A DNA stretch of 37,004 bases from Acidimicrobiaceae bacterium (GCA_026706815.1 JAPOYA010000012.1:1-37004), one strand, 5' to 3'; counted from the stretch's first letter, positions 24,833-34,298 are shown. Numbers and translations: made by a program. The notes: generated from the letters alone by a model not told the origin.

Positions 24833-27362
24833 GCCAGAAATCCGATTGCTGCACTCGGGAGCGGAAGGCCGAATTGATGTGCTGGCGCTCCAAATGCTGA
24901 GCGACTTGTCTGCTGCCCTGGGGAACCGGGTGGTCTGCGAGGAATTCAGAGACTGAGGCAACTTGATCGCTGGTGTCGAGCATCACGATTCCTTCCAGCA
25001 TCCGCGCCACTGAATTGCTTGGGAATCGTGCGGTCAGCAGATCCCAGTGTGAGGCCACAAACGCCCAGACATGTCCACCGACGGTTTGATTGGCCAGCGC
25101 CCGGCGGATCAGGTAGGGCCCGTCTTGGGTCCTTACCGCTCTTGAGACGATTGCCTCGAGCAGTTCGTCCATCAGTGCGGCGTCCCGGAAATCCGCGAGC
25201 GCCCGCAGGTTTCGCTGTTCGGTTTGGGGGTCGGTCGCTTCTTGTGAAGCTGCCCGGATCTCGTTGAACTCAGCTCGTCCGCCGTGGTGTGCGACCACAG
25301 CCAACGCAGCGGCGGCCAGTGTGGCATCGGAGTGGCGCCTCAAGTCCGGTGACGCGGTGATGATCCGGGGATCATCGGCGACCGTTCCAAGCAGGGAAAC
25401 GAGAGTGGCCCGCAGTTCTCGCACTCGGTCATCGTCGGCGCCGGTGGGTTGGAGGCCGATGCGGTCCAGTGCGTCCCGGGCAAGATCGCCGACGTCTCGG
25501 GTATAGCGAGAGGTGTTGTCCGGGTCGCCGTCCACGAATCGTCTAAGGGTCCCGAAGGATCCGGCCAGCGCTTGCCAGACGGCCGGATCGTTCTCGTCGA
25601 CGAATCTGAGAGCGGTTTCCACGAAGGACTGGGCGCTCATTCGTCCGGCGACGGTAAGCGCCCAGGCGTCGTCGACCACGGCGTGGCGTTCGCTTGCATT
25701 CAGTTCGCCCGACACCGCGGCAGCGATCATCGGAGGGTTGGGATGCACTCGAAAGAACCCGGAGGCATCGGCATTCGCGGTAACGAAGTCGTCGACGGAG
25801 CCGGCAGTGAGGGTGGCCGCCGGACCGTCGAGCAGGAAGCGGTCGCCGTTGTTGCCTTCGGCACGCGGCCCCCGTGTCCGCAGGGGCACTGCCCACGTCC
25901 GTTCGTCGGCCTCGGAGGCGTCGAGGGCGCCGGCTTGGCCGAGGGCGAAGGGCCGTTGCGAAACAGCTGCGCCGTGTGCCGTCTCAGTCAACTCGACCAG
26001 CGGGTATCCGCCTTGATGGATCCAGCCGTCCATGATCCGGCGAACAGGTTCTCCGCTGGTGGTTTCCAACGAGTTCCACAGATCAGCGGTTTCGGTGTTG
26101 GCGTATGCATGGGTTGTCAAATAGTGGCGCACGCCGTCCCGGAACCGTTCGGCGCCGAGATGCTGTTCCAGCATGCGAACCACCGAGGCCCCCTTCTCGT
26201 AGGTCAGAATGTCGAACATCCCCTCCGCTTCGGAGGGTGTGACCACCGGGTACTCGATCGGTCGGGTGGCTTTGAGCGAATCGGTGGCGAACGCGGCTGA
26301 ACGGCCTCGACAAAAAGTGTCCCAGACGCGCCAGTCGGGTCGGTAGGCGTCGCTGCAGGAGATCTCCATGAAGGTAGCGAACGCCTCGTTGAGCCATATG
26401 CCTTCCCACCACTTCATCGTCACCAGATCGCCGAACCACATGTGGGCGAGTTCGTGGTTGATGACCGCTGCCGCGGTTCGCAGTTCAGGTTGAGTGGCGC
26501 TTTCGGGATCGATCAGCAGCAGCACTTCGCGGAAGGTCACGCAGCCGAGGTTTTCCATGGCGCCGAAAGCGAAGTCGGGGATGGCCACAAGGTCGACTTT
26601 GTCCGACGGGTATGGGATTGCGTAGTACTCGCAGAACCAGCGCAGCGCGTGAGACGCTGCGTCGAGAGCGAAGGCTGTGAGGTGACCCCGGCCCGGTCGA
26701 TGGACGACACGAACTTCTACGCCGTCCACATCGACGGGATCGGTGAGCTCCAGAGGGCCGACCACGAAGGCCACGAGATACGTCGACATCGGCATCGTCT
26801 CCGCGAAGCTGACGCGGCGTTTGCCGCCTGCGGCCGGTGTTTCGCGGACAACGGCGGTATTCGAGATCGCGAGGTGTTGTTCGTCGACCACCAGCGTTGT
26901 GGCGAAGGTGGCCTTGTATGCCGGTTCATCCCAGCACGGAAACGCCCTGCGCGCATCGGTTGATTGGAACTGCGTGGTGGCGATGGTCTGCTCGAGGCCG
27001 TCTTGGTCTGTGTAGGTGGAGCGGTAGAAGCCTCGCAGGCGGTCGTTCAAGATGCCCGAGAAAGCCAGTTCAATGTGCGCTGTGCCTGGGTCTATGTCGG
27101 TGGCAAGAGTGAGGTGCAGCCGCTCGGCGTCCTCGTCGAGGTGGTATTCGGGGGTGATCCGGTCGCCGTCTGAAAGCACGATCGAAGCGGATTCGACGTC
27201 CAGTTCTATGGCGTTGCAGACGATCTCATCGGTCGCCTCGAGTATTTCCACGTCTATCGTCACGGAACCGAGGAAAGTGGCGGAATCGAGATCAGGCTCA
27301 AGCTCGATCTGGTAGCGGCCGGGCACCACATGGGTGGGGAGTCGGGGATCGCTCTGGGTCAT
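24816..27362 (-). CDS. pepN: aminopeptidase N (M1 family metallopeptidase)
   Basis: An 848-residue cytosolic-type aminopeptidase without a signal peptide. GAMEN (267-271) binds the substrate N-terminus. The zinc site HELAH (303-307) with Glu326 in WLNEAF is intact. An N-terminal beta domain (HVVPGRYQIELEPDL) and a long C-terminal helical ERAP1-like domain complete the family layout and normal length. ATG 27362 is preferred over ATG 27377 because AAGGAG lies 4 bases upstream. Likely role: removal of N-terminal residues in peptide turnover. It is convergent with ribA (17-bp overlap) and divergent from the PfkB kinase gene. Confidence 0.93.
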   Translation of the reverse strand: MTQSDPRLPTHVVPGRYQIELEPDLDSATFLGSVTIDVEILEATDEIVCNAIELDVESASIVLSDGDRITPEYHLDEDAERLHLTLATDIDPGTAHIELAFSGILNDRLRGFYRSTYTDQDGLEQTIATTQFQSTDARRAFPCWDEPAYKATFATTLVVDEQHLAISNTAVVRETPAAGGKRRVSFAETMPMSTYLVAFVVGPLELTDPVDVDGVEVRVVHRPGRGHLTAFALDAASHALRWFCEYYAIPYPSDKVDLVAIPDFAFGAMENLGCVTFREVLLLIDPESATQPELRTAAAVINHELAHMWFGDLVTMKWWEGIWLNEAFATFMEISCSDAYRPDWRVWDTFCRGRSAAFATDSLKATRPIEYPVVTPSEAEGMFDILTYEKGASVVRMLEQHLGAERFRDGVRHYLTTHAYANTETADLWNSLETTSGEPVRRIMDGWIHQGGYPLVELTETAHGAAVSQRPFALGQAGALDASEADERTWAVPLRTRGPRAEGNNGDRFLLDGPAATLTAGSVDDFVTANADASGFFRVHPNPPMIAAAVSGELNASERHAVVDDAWALTVAGRMSAQSFVETALRFVDENDPAVWQALAGSFGTLRRFVDGDPDNTSRYTRDVGDLARDALDRIGLQPTGADDDRVRELRATLVSLLGTVADDPRIITASPDLRRHSDATLAAAALAVVAHHGGRAEFNEIRAASQEATDPQTEQRNLRALADFRDAALMDELLEAIVSRAVRTQDGPYLIRRALANQTVGGHVWAFVASHWDLLTARFPSNSVARMLEGIVMLDTSDQVASVSEFLADHPVPQGSRQVAQHLERQHINSAFRSRVQQSDFWLRVQR

Positions 27363-27366
27363 GGGG

Positions 27367-27372
27367 CTCCTT
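27367..27372 (-). promoter_or_regulatory. Shine-Dalgarno AAGGAG deciding the pepN start
   Basis: AAGGAG on the minus strand lies 4 bases before ATG 27362 and 3 codons inside the longer reading from ATG 27377, which favours the shorter form. Confidence 0.6.
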
Positions 27373-27436
27373 GTCATGGGGTTACTTTGTATCCGCTAAA
27401 CTCCGCTGGGTCTTGCCAGCTTGCATCAGCCTGTAC

Positions 27437-27442
27437 GAGGAG
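27437..27442 (+). promoter_or_regulatory. Shine-Dalgarno GAGGAG deciding the PfkB kinase start
   Basis: GAGGAG ends 5 bases before GTG 27448. A possible -10 hexamer TAAACT lies at 27397-27402, in the spacer shared with the divergent pepN gene; its -35 is unclear. Confidence 0.65.
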
Positions 27443-27447
27443 TGACC

Positions 27448-28422
27448 GTGGAGCCAAGCCTCGATGTCGTCGGTGTGGGCAATTCCATCGTCGATGTGAT
27501 CGCCATGGTCGACGATGACTTTGTCGAAGAGCACGGCCTGGCCAAAGGCGCCATGACCCTTATCGACGAGGCGAGGGCGACCTCGTTGTACGCGGTGATG
27601 CCGCCGGCTTTGGAGATTTCGGGCGGGTCGGCGGCCAACACGGCGGCCGGGGTGGCCTCTTTCGGAGGGTCGGCTGACTACATCGGCAAGGTCCGCGACG
27701 ACCAGCTCGGGGAGGTGTTCGCACACGATCTGCGCGCTGCGGGGGTCGGGTTCGATGTGCCGCTTGCTTCGTCGGGTCCGCCGACCGGTCGCAGCCTGAT
27801 TCAGGTGACCCCGGACGCGGAGCGCACCATGAACACGTTTCTGGGAACGAGCACTCTGTTGGCGCCTGCCGACATCGACCCTGAGTTGGTGGCTTCTGCC
27901 GCGATCACCTATTGCGAGGGCTACCTGTGGGATGTGGATGTGGCCAAGGCGGCGATCCGCTTCGCTATGGATGCGGCTTCGGATGCGGGCCGCTTGGTCT
28001 CGTTGACGCTGTCGGACTCGTTCTGCGTCGACAGGCATCGCCACGAGTGGCTCGACCTCATCAGCGACATGGTGGACCTCGTCTTCGCCAACGCAACGGA
28101 GGTTTGCTCGCTGTTCGAGACCGAGGATTTCGACTCGGCGGCTGCCCGAGCCGCGGGCATCGCTGAGATCGTGGCGCTGACCCGGGGCGCCGACGGCTCA
28201 GTTGTGCTGTCCGGGAACGAACGCGTCGAGGTTCCCGCTGTGCAGGTCCCCCGGGTTGTCGATGCGACGGGCGCAGGCGATCTCTATGCGTCCGGGTTCT
28301 TGTTCGGCTTGGCCACAGGCGCGGATTTGGCGCGTTGCGCCGAGCTCGGAGGCGTCGCTGCGGCTGAGATCGTCTCCCATGTGGGGGCGCGTCCCCAGGT
28401 ATCGCTAGCGTCGCTAGCCTGA
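27448..28422 (+). CDS. PfkB-family kinase, adenosine-kinase-like
   Basis: A 324-residue ribokinase-fold kinase. EPSLDVVGVGNSIVDVIAMV is the usual opening; EISGGSAANTAAGVASFGG (about 56-74) is the first PfkB signature, and VVDATGAGDLYASGFLFG (from about 270) is the second, with the catalytic Asp at 278. The 'VGVGNSIVDV' opening and the Leu/Gly spacing resemble proteins annotated as adenosine kinases, but ribokinase or another sugar kinase cannot be excluded. GTG 27448 is chosen because of GAGGAG upstream. The C-terminus ends in a doubled SLA from a 9-bp duplication. An adenosine deaminase gene lies 5 kb away, so purine nucleoside salvage is a reasonable context (inference). Confidence 0.85.
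   Translation: MEPSLDVVGVGNSIVDVIAMVDDDFVEEHGLAKGAMTLIDEARATSLYAVMPPALEISGGSAANTAAGVASFGGSADYIGKVRDDQLGEVFAHDLRAAGVGFDVPLASSGPPTGRSLIQVTPDAERTMNTFLGTSTLLAPADIDPELVASAAITYCEGYLWDVDVAKAAIRFAMDAASDAGRLVSLTLSDSFCVDRHRHEWLDLISDMVDLVFANATEVCSLFETEDFDSAAARAAGIAEIVALTRGADGSVVLSGNERVEVPAVQVPRVVDATGAGDLYASGFLFGLATGADLARCAELGGVAAAEIVSHVGARPQVSLASLA
28402..28419 (+). repeat. 9-bp tandem duplication at the kinase C-terminus
   Basis: TCGCTAGCG and TCGCTAGCC are adjacent and code SLA twice just before the stop. Confidence 0.7.
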
Positions 28423-28478
28423 TAGCTTGCTGAAACCTGGGCGAAAGTCGAAGCCGACTTGAGAGGTTGCGTGAGGCT

Positions 28479-29357
28479 ATGGGATACACATGTTTCGAGA
28501 TTGACGAGGCTGAAGACGTGGCGCATGTTCGCATGTCCCGCCCCGACAAGTTCAACTCGATGATTCCCGAGTTCTGGAGGGAGCTGCCCGAGATAGTGGA
28601 CGAGTTGTCCGACAGCGGCAGGGTGCGTGTGATCGTCTTGTCGTCCACCGGGAAGCACTTCTGTTCGGGGATGGATCTATCGGTGTTCACCGGTGGGTCC
28701 GGGACTGGCGATGGAGCCGGCGACAGCGCAGGTGACAGCGCAGGCGAAGGCGCGATCACCGAAGTGGGCCGCCAGCGCGCGGCCCTGCGCTACAACGTGC
28801 TTCATTTGCAGGGCGCGTTCACCGCACTGGAGCAGGCTCGCATGCCTGTGCTGGTCGCGATCCAGGGTGGCTGCGTCGGCGGCGCGGTCGATATGGTCAC
28901 AGCCGCCGACTGTCGTTACGCCACCGCGGACGCCTGGTTCTGCATCCAGGAGATCAATATCGGGATGACAGCCGACGTGGGCACGTTGCAGCGTCTGCCG
29001 AAGCTCATTCCGGAAGGGGTCGCGCGGGAGCTGGCGTTCACCGGCCGCCGCATGGACGCGCAGCGCGCAGCTTCGGTGGGCCTTGTCAACGAAGTTTTCG
29101 ACGATCACGAAACGATGCTCTCGGGGGTTCACGAGATTGCTGCGGAGATCGCCTCCAAGTCGCCTCTGGCTGTTCACGGAACCAAGGAGACGATCACCTA
29201 CGGCAGAGACCACTCGGTGCAGGACTCGCTTTCCTACATTGCGGCCTGGCAGACCGGCATGTACCAGCCTGCCGACATGATGGAGTGCTTCAGCGCCAAG
29301 TCGGAGGGTCGTGAGCCGAAGTTCGACAATCTGGGTCCCCTGCGCAAGGGCCTGTAG
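28479..29357 (+). CDS. crotonase family, delta(3,5)-delta(2,4)-dienoyl-CoA isomerase-like
   Basis: A 292-residue enoyl-CoA hydratase/isomerase. The oxyanion-hole blocks are FCSGMDLSVF and 'IQGGCVGGAVDMVTAADCRY'. Asp138, Glu158 and Asp166 (in AVDMV, IQEIN and TADVGTLQRLPK) have the same spacing (20 and 8) as the catalytic acids of rat dienoyl-CoA isomerase (Asp176, Glu196, Asp204), so ECH1-type isomerisation of 3,5-dienoyl-CoA is likelier than simple hydration. A Gly/Asp/Ser-rich insert (about 72-92) contains a doubled GDSA. ATG 28479 is preferred over TTG 28467; GAGAGG lies 12 bases upstream. The 3' end is 9 bases from a convergent gene. Confidence 0.87.
   Translation: MGYTCFEIDEAEDVAHVRMSRPDKFNSMIPEFWRELPEIVDELSDSGRVRVIVLSSTGKHFCSGMDLSVFTGGSGTGDGAGDSAGDSAGEGAITEVGRQRAALRYNVLHLQGAFTALEQARMPVLVAIQGGCVGGAVDMVTAADCRYATADAWFCIQEINIGMTADVGTLQRLPKLIPEGVARELAFTGRRMDAQRAASVGLVNEVFDDHETMLSGVHEIAAEIASKSPLAVHGTKETITYGRDHSVQDSLSYIAAWQTGMYQPADMMECFSAKSEGREPKFDNLGPLRKGL
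28719..28742 (+). repeat. 12-bp tandem duplication inside the crotonase gene
   Basis: GGCGACAGCGCA and GGTGACAGCGCA (one mismatch) code GDSA twice within a flexible Gly/Ser/Asp-rich loop. Confidence 0.8.
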
Positions 29358-29366
29358 CGCAAAGGC

Positions 29367-29942
29367 TCAAGCAAGGTTCAGATCGCCCAGGCGGACCAAC
29401 ATCGAGGAGATCCAGCCTCCCAGTGCGTTGAAGTGGTCGTCGAGCATGGAGCCGTCGGCGAGCCGCGGCTCATCGAGTTCGTAGGCGCCCTCGTAGGAGA
29501 CCTCGATTGCGTGCTGGACGTCATCGGTGTCCTGCCCGTAGCCCGATTCAACGGTCGGTCCGCTGCGGGTCAGCCTCTCGCCTCCTATCGTGGTGCTTCT
29601 GACGGGCAGTACGGCGAGCACGGCGGCAGGGTCCGGGGCCATCGCCAGGCGCTGTATTCGCAGCACGATCTCGATCTCGATGCGGGGTGGCTCGCTGAGC
29701 TCCTCGGTGACGTACCAACTGCGGTAGGCGGTCTGGGACCATGTCGGCCAGCTGCAGCTCACGTCCGCCTGCACTCGCGGTGGAAGTCCCTCTCCGGGAA
29801 GTCCGTAGGACGTCTGCCAGTTGAGATCGCCGAGGAGCACATCTACCCAGAAGCGTTCCTCGAAGGCCTTGCGTTCAAGACGAGCGGTCTCGAAAGCGTC
29901 CCGCAACGCCCCGATCGCGTCGGTGAACACATGATCCAACAT
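29367..29942 (-). CDS. hypothetical protein, 191 residues
   Basis: I do not recognise this family. The protein is soluble and acidic, with no signal peptide or membrane segment. It starts with an amphipathic helix (VFTDAIGALRDAFETARLERKAFE), then has a middle with several Trp residues ('SCSWPTWSQTAYRSWYV') and beta-strand-like repeats ('RIEIEIVLRIQRL'), and ends in a helix. Codon use and base composition match the surroundings, so it is likely a real chromosomal gene. TAACCT ends 8 bases before ATG 29942, suggesting a leaderless start. It is convergent with the crotonase gene (9 bases apart). The upstream spacer to 30127 holds nothing I recognise. Confidence 0.7.
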   Translation of the reverse strand: MLDHVFTDAIGALRDAFETARLERKAFEERFWVDVLLGDLNWQTSYGLPGEGLPPRVQADVSCSWPTWSQTAYRSWYVTEELSEPPRIEIEIVLRIQRLAMAPDPAAVLAVLPVRSTTIGGERLTRSGPTVESGYGQDTDDVQHAIEVSYEGAYELDEPRLADGSMLDDHFNALGGWISSMLVRLGDLNLA

Positions 29943-29950
29943 TCCCGGCG

Positions 29951-29956
29951 AGGTTA
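29951..29956 (-). promoter_or_regulatory. -10 hexamer TAACCT for the 191-residue hypothetical gene
   Basis: TAACCT on the minus strand ends 8 bases before ATG 29942; no Shine-Dalgarno of normal quality is present. Confidence 0.4.
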
Positions 29957-30127
29957 GCCCGCAGAATCTTCGACTGTTTGAGCCCGATCAGAACTTGGGG
30001 GATTTATCGGCTGGCAGGTCGCCGGATGGCTTCACAACGGTCTGAGACGCGAATTGCCTCTTTTTCTCCATGCGATGGAGAGTACGAAGAGGGTACGACA
30101 ACGTCCCACATCCAAGGCGCAGTGGGG

Positions 30128-33094
30128 CTATTCGCCGAGCACTTTGGAGACCTCCAACCAGTAGCCGGTGCCGTACAGATGGTCGGCGAGCGCTCTCACG
30201 TCGGTGCGTGTGGCCTCGCTGAGCAGGTCTCGGCGGTTGTCGAAGGTCAGCCGGTCCTCGTCGGGGAATCTGATCGCCGCGAGATCTGCGTTGGCCAGAC
30301 CACTGTTGTTGAAGAAGTTCCAGTCGCTGCGAATGACGTTGTGCGCCTGCTCGAACTGATCCGCTGTGACGCCGCGGGCAGCGATGGCCTCGAGTTCTTC
30401 GGCTAGCACAGCGCGGATTTCGTCGAGTCGCGTCGGGTCGCCGCTGATCGATATGAATGAGCGGATGCTCGGCTCTGGCTCTCGTATGAACGAGATGGTG
30501 GCCGAACCCCCGTAGGAGGCTCCGAGCTCCTCGCGGATGCGCTCGATGATCCGGTTGTTGATGACCCCCTGCAACAGGTTGGCCGTCACCCGGTTCTTGG
30601 CTGTGAGCTCAGTTGGTCGAGCGTGGAAGACGAACATGCCTCCGTCCGCGGCCCCTTCGCCGAGTTCCACGCTTGCGGTTCTTCGACCGGTCGGGAGCGC
30701 GTGGCCGAGGTCGGCCCACGTGTCGGACTCGCCAACCGGGAGAGACCCGAGATAACGGGCGGCCAGGTCAGCGACGGCACTGCGTTCGATGTCACCCACG
30801 ATGGCGACAGCGAGGTCGTCCACTTTGCCGAGTCGAGCTTTGTAAATCTCAAGTGCTGCCTGTTCGGTGAGCGAGTCGAGCTGTTGCTGAGTGGCTGTTT
30901 GATGTTGGGCCGGGTCGCCGTCGTATATCAGGTCCAACAGGGCGGTGACGGCTCGGCGGTCGACGTGGGTTCGGGATGCCGCGAGATTCTGCTCGGCAAT
31001 GTCGATCGCCGTTCGGAAGGCGACTTCGTCGACTCTCGGCTCGGTGATGTACAGGTGCAGCAAACCGAACAGGACTTCCGCGTCGCGGGTTGCGGACTCC
31101 CCTGAGAAGCCCTCTTCTGACTGATCGATGAACCCGACGAGTCCGACGTTCTTCGTTGAAAGGAAACGGTCCAGCGTCAGCGCGTCGTGGGGTCCGACTC
31201 CGCCGCTGAACACCGCGTCGACCACGATGTCGGGGATCGCCGCGTTGGCGCCGGGATGGTCTTCGGCAAATGTCGACCAGCCGCCTGCTGAGGCCGCCCG
31301 CAACGAGAATGCGTTGTCCACCACCGGTGAGTGCCGGTGGCTGACCGTCACTCCGTTGTCGAAGGTCCAGGTTGTGATGTCGCCATGGTCGGAACTTCGT
31401 TGGGTCGTGTCGGTCGGCTTCGCGCGGGAGGGGGCGTCCATGAGTTCGTCAATCTGGTTCGCACCGCCTCCGGATTCCGCCGGTTTGAGGTCGGCCAGCG
31501 TGTCGAGCAGTTCGTCGGTTGTGGGCAGGGTTGATTCGTCGGCCCCGACAGCGATCACGATCGGCCCGCTGATGCTCAGGAGCCAACTCCAGTGATTAGC
31601 GAGTTCATGGGCGGTGAATGACTCGACGGCCGTTCGCTGGCGGGCGATGCGTGTTTGCGCTTTGTCGAGGTCTGCGCCACTGAGCCAGTACCTCGACAAC
31701 AGGTTGGCGTACTGGCTGTCCTGGGTGGTGTGCAGGCCGGCGAGCTGTTGGTTGAAATTCGCGATCATCGTGTCGCGCATCCGTTCCATGTCGTCTTCGC
31801 TGAACCCGCCCTCAGCGGCCGCGAGCAGATAGGACATGTAGTCCTCGAGTCCGACTGCCAGGTCGGCGGCTTTGAGGTTGGTGCCGAAGTATCTGAGCTC
31901 TCGGCCCACCTCGAACTCACTGAAGAAAGGCGGTTCTTCGAGAATGAGATCGCCGCGTTGATATGCGTCGTTGAGCCGGTTCGTCAACATGATGGCGATG
32001 GCGCGCTCGGCGAGCACCAGGCGAGAACCGCCGACGGTGCCCGTGTCCCATGCGGGGATCAAAAAGTCGAGCGACAGGTTGTCGAGAGAGTTGTCGGGGT
32101 GGGTGACGACATGCGCCTGAGGTTCGGCCGATATCTGAACATCGATCGGCTCGCGCGGCGTAGGTGTGTCCGTCCGTGCTTCGAGATCGTTGAAATACTC
32201 GGTGACTTTTGCTTCGAGCTCGTCGAGGGGAAGGTCCCCGGCCGCCACAACGGCCATGTTGTCGGGTCGGTACCAGTCGTCGTAGAAGGACCGCAGCAAT
32301 TCGGGTGTGGTCGCTTCGACCTTGTCGGCGTCTCCGATCACAAGGTGGCCCTCATATGGGGTTCCCGCTGCGTAGACCTTGTCGAACTCGTTGGCGATGA
32401 TGCCGTCGACGGATTCCAGTCGTTGGCGAAGTTCGTCGCGCACCACCCCTTTCTCCTCGTCGACGGCAGACGGTTCGAGAGTTGCCGCGGACGCCCATTG
32501 GGCGAGCACATCGAACGCCGCTTCAACGGCGCCTTCATCGGCGGTTGCGGCCGACAGGATGTAGACGGTCTCGTCGAGACTCGTGTAGGCGTTGACTTCG
32601 GGCCCGAACTCGATCCCGAGCCGCTGGAGCTGCGCGGTCAGCTCGTTCCCCGGGTACTTCTCGGTGCCGTTGAACAGCATGTGCTCCAGGAAGTGGGCGC
32701 TGCCGTCGCTGCCGTCGGCTTGCTGTGCTGAGCCGGCATTGACGAGCAGCCGGATCTCGAGATTCGAACCCGGCGAGTCGTTTGAACGCAGCAGGTAGGT
32801 GAGACCATTGTCGAGCGTGCCGATGCGGTAATCGCGGTCGATGGGCAGCGGCGTCGGATCGGGGTCCGGTTCGGTCACGGGCGGGCGGGCCGTCTCGTCG
32901 CTCTCTCGGGGAGCGTCGCTGCCGTCGGGCTCGAACTGCGGAGCGAGGGTCGTTGTCGAGGCTCTGAGCGCAGCCTCGGAGCGCAGCTCGTCGATCGTGC
33001 TGTTCGAGGCACAGGCGACGCCGATCAAGGTCGTGGCACACAGGACCGCGGTGCGGCGAAGCAGCTGTCGGCGACGGGAACTGGGTCTTGGCAC
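30128..33094 (-). CDS. M16-family zinc protease (insulinase-like), probable lipoprotein
   Basis: A 988-residue protein with two M16 halves. The N-terminus RRRQLLRRTAVLCATTLIG, then VAC (Cys28), looks like a lipoprotein signal, although the lipobox is weak. An Asp/Pro/Thr-rich linker follows. The catalytic inverted zinc motif is AHFLEHMLFNGT (His134, Glu137, His138), and the third ligand is expected in VDEEKGVVRDE (Glu213/214). Y169-type 'PEVNAYTSLDETVY' is also present. The second half (about 520-988) lacks HxxEH, as is usual for the inactive half. Likely a cell-surface peptidase degrading peptides. GTG 33094 is preceded by TAGAAT at 6 bases. The gene lies 48 bp downstream of add on the same strand. 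Confidence 0.9.
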   Translation of the reverse strand: MPRPSSRRRQLLRRTAVLCATTLIGVACASNSTIDELRSEAALRASTTTLAPQFEPDGSDAPRESDETARPPVTEPDPDPTPLPIDRDYRIGTLDNGLTYLLRSNDSPGSNLEIRLLVNAGSAQQADGSDGSAHFLEHMLFNGTEKYPGNELTAQLQRLGIEFGPEVNAYTSLDETVYILSAATADEGAVEAAFDVLAQWASAATLEPSAVDEEKGVVRDELRQRLESVDGIIANEFDKVYAAGTPYEGHLVIGDADKVEATTPELLRSFYDDWYRPDNMAVVAAGDLPLDELEAKVTEYFNDLEARTDTPTPREPIDVQISAEPQAHVVTHPDNSLDNLSLDFLIPAWDTGTVGGSRLVLAERAIAIMLTNRLNDAYQRGDLILEEPPFFSEFEVGRELRYFGTNLKAADLAVGLEDYMSYLLAAAEGGFSEDDMERMRDTMIANFNQQLAGLHTTQDSQYANLLSRYWLSGADLDKAQTRIARQRTAVESFTAHELANHWSWLLSISGPIVIAVGADESTLPTTDELLDTLADLKPAESGGGANQIDELMDAPSRAKPTDTTQRSSDHGDITTWTFDNGVTVSHRHSPVVDNAFSLRAASAGGWSTFAEDHPGANAAIPDIVVDAVFSGGVGPHDALTLDRFLSTKNVGLVGFIDQSEEGFSGESATRDAEVLFGLLHLYITEPRVDEVAFRTAIDIAEQNLAASRTHVDRRAVTALLDLIYDGDPAQHQTATQQQLDSLTEQAALEIYKARLGKVDDLAVAIVGDIERSAVADLAARYLGSLPVGESDTWADLGHALPTGRRTASVELGEGAADGGMFVFHARPTELTAKNRVTANLLQGVINNRIIERIREELGASYGGSATISFIREPEPSIRSFISISGDPTRLDEIRAVLAEELEAIAARGVTADQFEQAHNVIRSDWNFFNNSGLANADLAAIRFPDEDRLTFDNRRDLLSEATRTDVRALADHLYGTGYWLEVSKVLGE

Positions 33095-33100
33095 CGAGCG

Positions 33101-33106
33101 ATTCTA
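33101..33106 (-). promoter_or_regulatory. -10 hexamer TAGAAT for the M16 protease (leaderless)
   Basis: TAGAAT on the minus strand, the closest match to the consensus in this set, ends 6 bases before the GTG start at 33094. Confidence 0.55.
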
Positions 33107-33142
33107 ATGTTCTGAGAACTCGCCCCAGCGCAGCGGCGAGCC

Positions 33143-34249
33143 TCAGATCGGGGGCTCTTTGGACCATGCCTCAAGGGGCGCGTAGCGGGGCTTTATCACC
33201 TGCTCGATGATCTGCAGCCGTTCGCGGAAGGGCAGGAAGCTCGACTTCATGCCGTTGACGGTGAGCCAGCGGAGGCGATCCCAGCCGTAGTCGAAGGCAT
33301 CGACCAGCGCGGCCATCTCCGAGCTCATCGACACTCCGGACATCAAGCGGTTGTCGGTGTTGAGGGTCACCCGGAATCGCAGGTCGATGAGTTGGTCGAT
33401 CGGGTGCGCGGCGATGCTGTCGACGACTCCCGTGTTGACATTGGAGGTCGGGCAGACCTCCAGGGGAATCCTCCGATCCCGAAGAAAATGGGCCAAGCGT
33501 CCGAGCTCGGGCTCGCCGTGTTCGTCGTGTCGGATGTCTTCGACGATGCGGATGCCGTGGCCGAGCCGCTCCGAGCCGCAGTACTGCACAGCCTTCCAGA
33601 TCGAGCGGGGGCCGTAGGCCTCGCCTGCGTGAACGGTGATGTGGAAGTTCTCGCGCTGGCAGAACTGGAAGGCCCTGATGTGGTCGTCGGGTGGGAAACC
33701 GTCCTCCGCTCCGGCGATGTCGAACGCCACCACGCCCTGGTCGCGCCATCTCACCGCCGCTTCGGCCACTGCCAGTGAGTTGTCGGCGTTGCGCATGGCC
33801 GAGCAGATGGCCCGGATTGTCAGGTCCGTGCCGTCCGAGCCTGCGGCGAAACCGGCCAGCACTGCTTCGATGGCGTCGTCTAGGCCCAAGCCCCGCTGGC
33901 GGTGGAGTTCAGGGGCGAAGCGCACTTCGGCGTACACGACTCCGTCGGCGGCCAAGTCCTCAGCGCATTCCCGGGCGACTCGCGCGATGCTGTGGGGCGT
34001 CTGCATGACAGCGATGGTGTGGGCGAAGGTTTCGAGGTAAAGGGTGAGGTCTTTGCGGTTGGCGCCTTTCATCATCCACTCGGTGAGGGGCCCCGGCTCG
34101 GTGGCGGGCAGGTCGCGGTAGCCCAGTTCGTCGGCGAGCTCGATGATCGTCTCAGGCCTGAGCCCGCCGTCGAGATGGTCGTGGAGCAGGACCTTGGGCG
34201 CCCGCTTGATGCGGTCGAGTGTGGGCGGACCGACGTCTAGATTCGTCAT
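33143..34249 (-). CDS. add: adenosine deaminase
   Basis: A 368-residue zinc hydrolase converting adenosine to inosine. LLHDHLDGGLRP carries the His23/His25 zinc pair; HITVHAGEAYGP holds His207 and the catalytic Glu210; SERLGHGIR has the His231 base; VCPTSNVNTG and TLNTDNRLMSG complete the barrel, with the zinc ligand Asp299. The second Asp of the usual TDDP is Asn here (TDN), as in many bacterial members. ATG 34249 is preceded by TAGACT at 6 bases. Normal family length (about 340-370). It supplies nucleoside salvage together with the PfkB kinase nearby (inference). Confidence 0.93.
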   Translation of the reverse strand: MTNLDVGPPTLDRIKRAPKVLLHDHLDGGLRPETIIELADELGYRDLPATEPGPLTEWMMKGANRKDLTLYLETFAHTIAVMQTPHSIARVARECAEDLAADGVVYAEVRFAPELHRQRGLGLDDAIEAVLAGFAAGSDGTDLTIRAICSAMRNADNSLAVAEAAVRWRDQGVVAFDIAGAEDGFPPDDHIRAFQFCQRENFHITVHAGEAYGPRSIWKAVQYCGSERLGHGIRIVEDIRHDEHGEPELGRLAHFLRDRRIPLEVCPTSNVNTGVVDSIAAHPIDQLIDLRFRVTLNTDNRLMSGVSMSSEMAALVDAFDYGWDRLRWLTVNGMKSSFLPFRERLQIIEQVIKPRYAPLEAWSKEPPI

Positions 34250-34255
34250 CGTTGG

Positions 34256-34261
34256 AGTCTA
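34256..34261 (-). promoter_or_regulatory. -10 hexamer TAGACT for add (leaderless)
   Basis: TAGACT on the minus strand ends 6 bases before ATG 34249; the same hexamer precedes mntA. Confidence 0.5.
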
Positions 34262-34298
34262 ACTGAAGCGGGAGTCCGGCTTATGTGCTGCTTGTCGG

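Noticed and set aside
30066..30080. CTCCAT-GCG-ATGGAG hairpin considered as a terminator for the M16 gene
   Set aside because: The T-run is on the wrong side for either transcript direction (A-run follows on the minus strand).
31655..32731. 358-residue plus-strand frame opposite the M16 protease
   Set aside because: Val/Gly-rich shadow without a start site or domain; the M16 motifs lie on the other strand.
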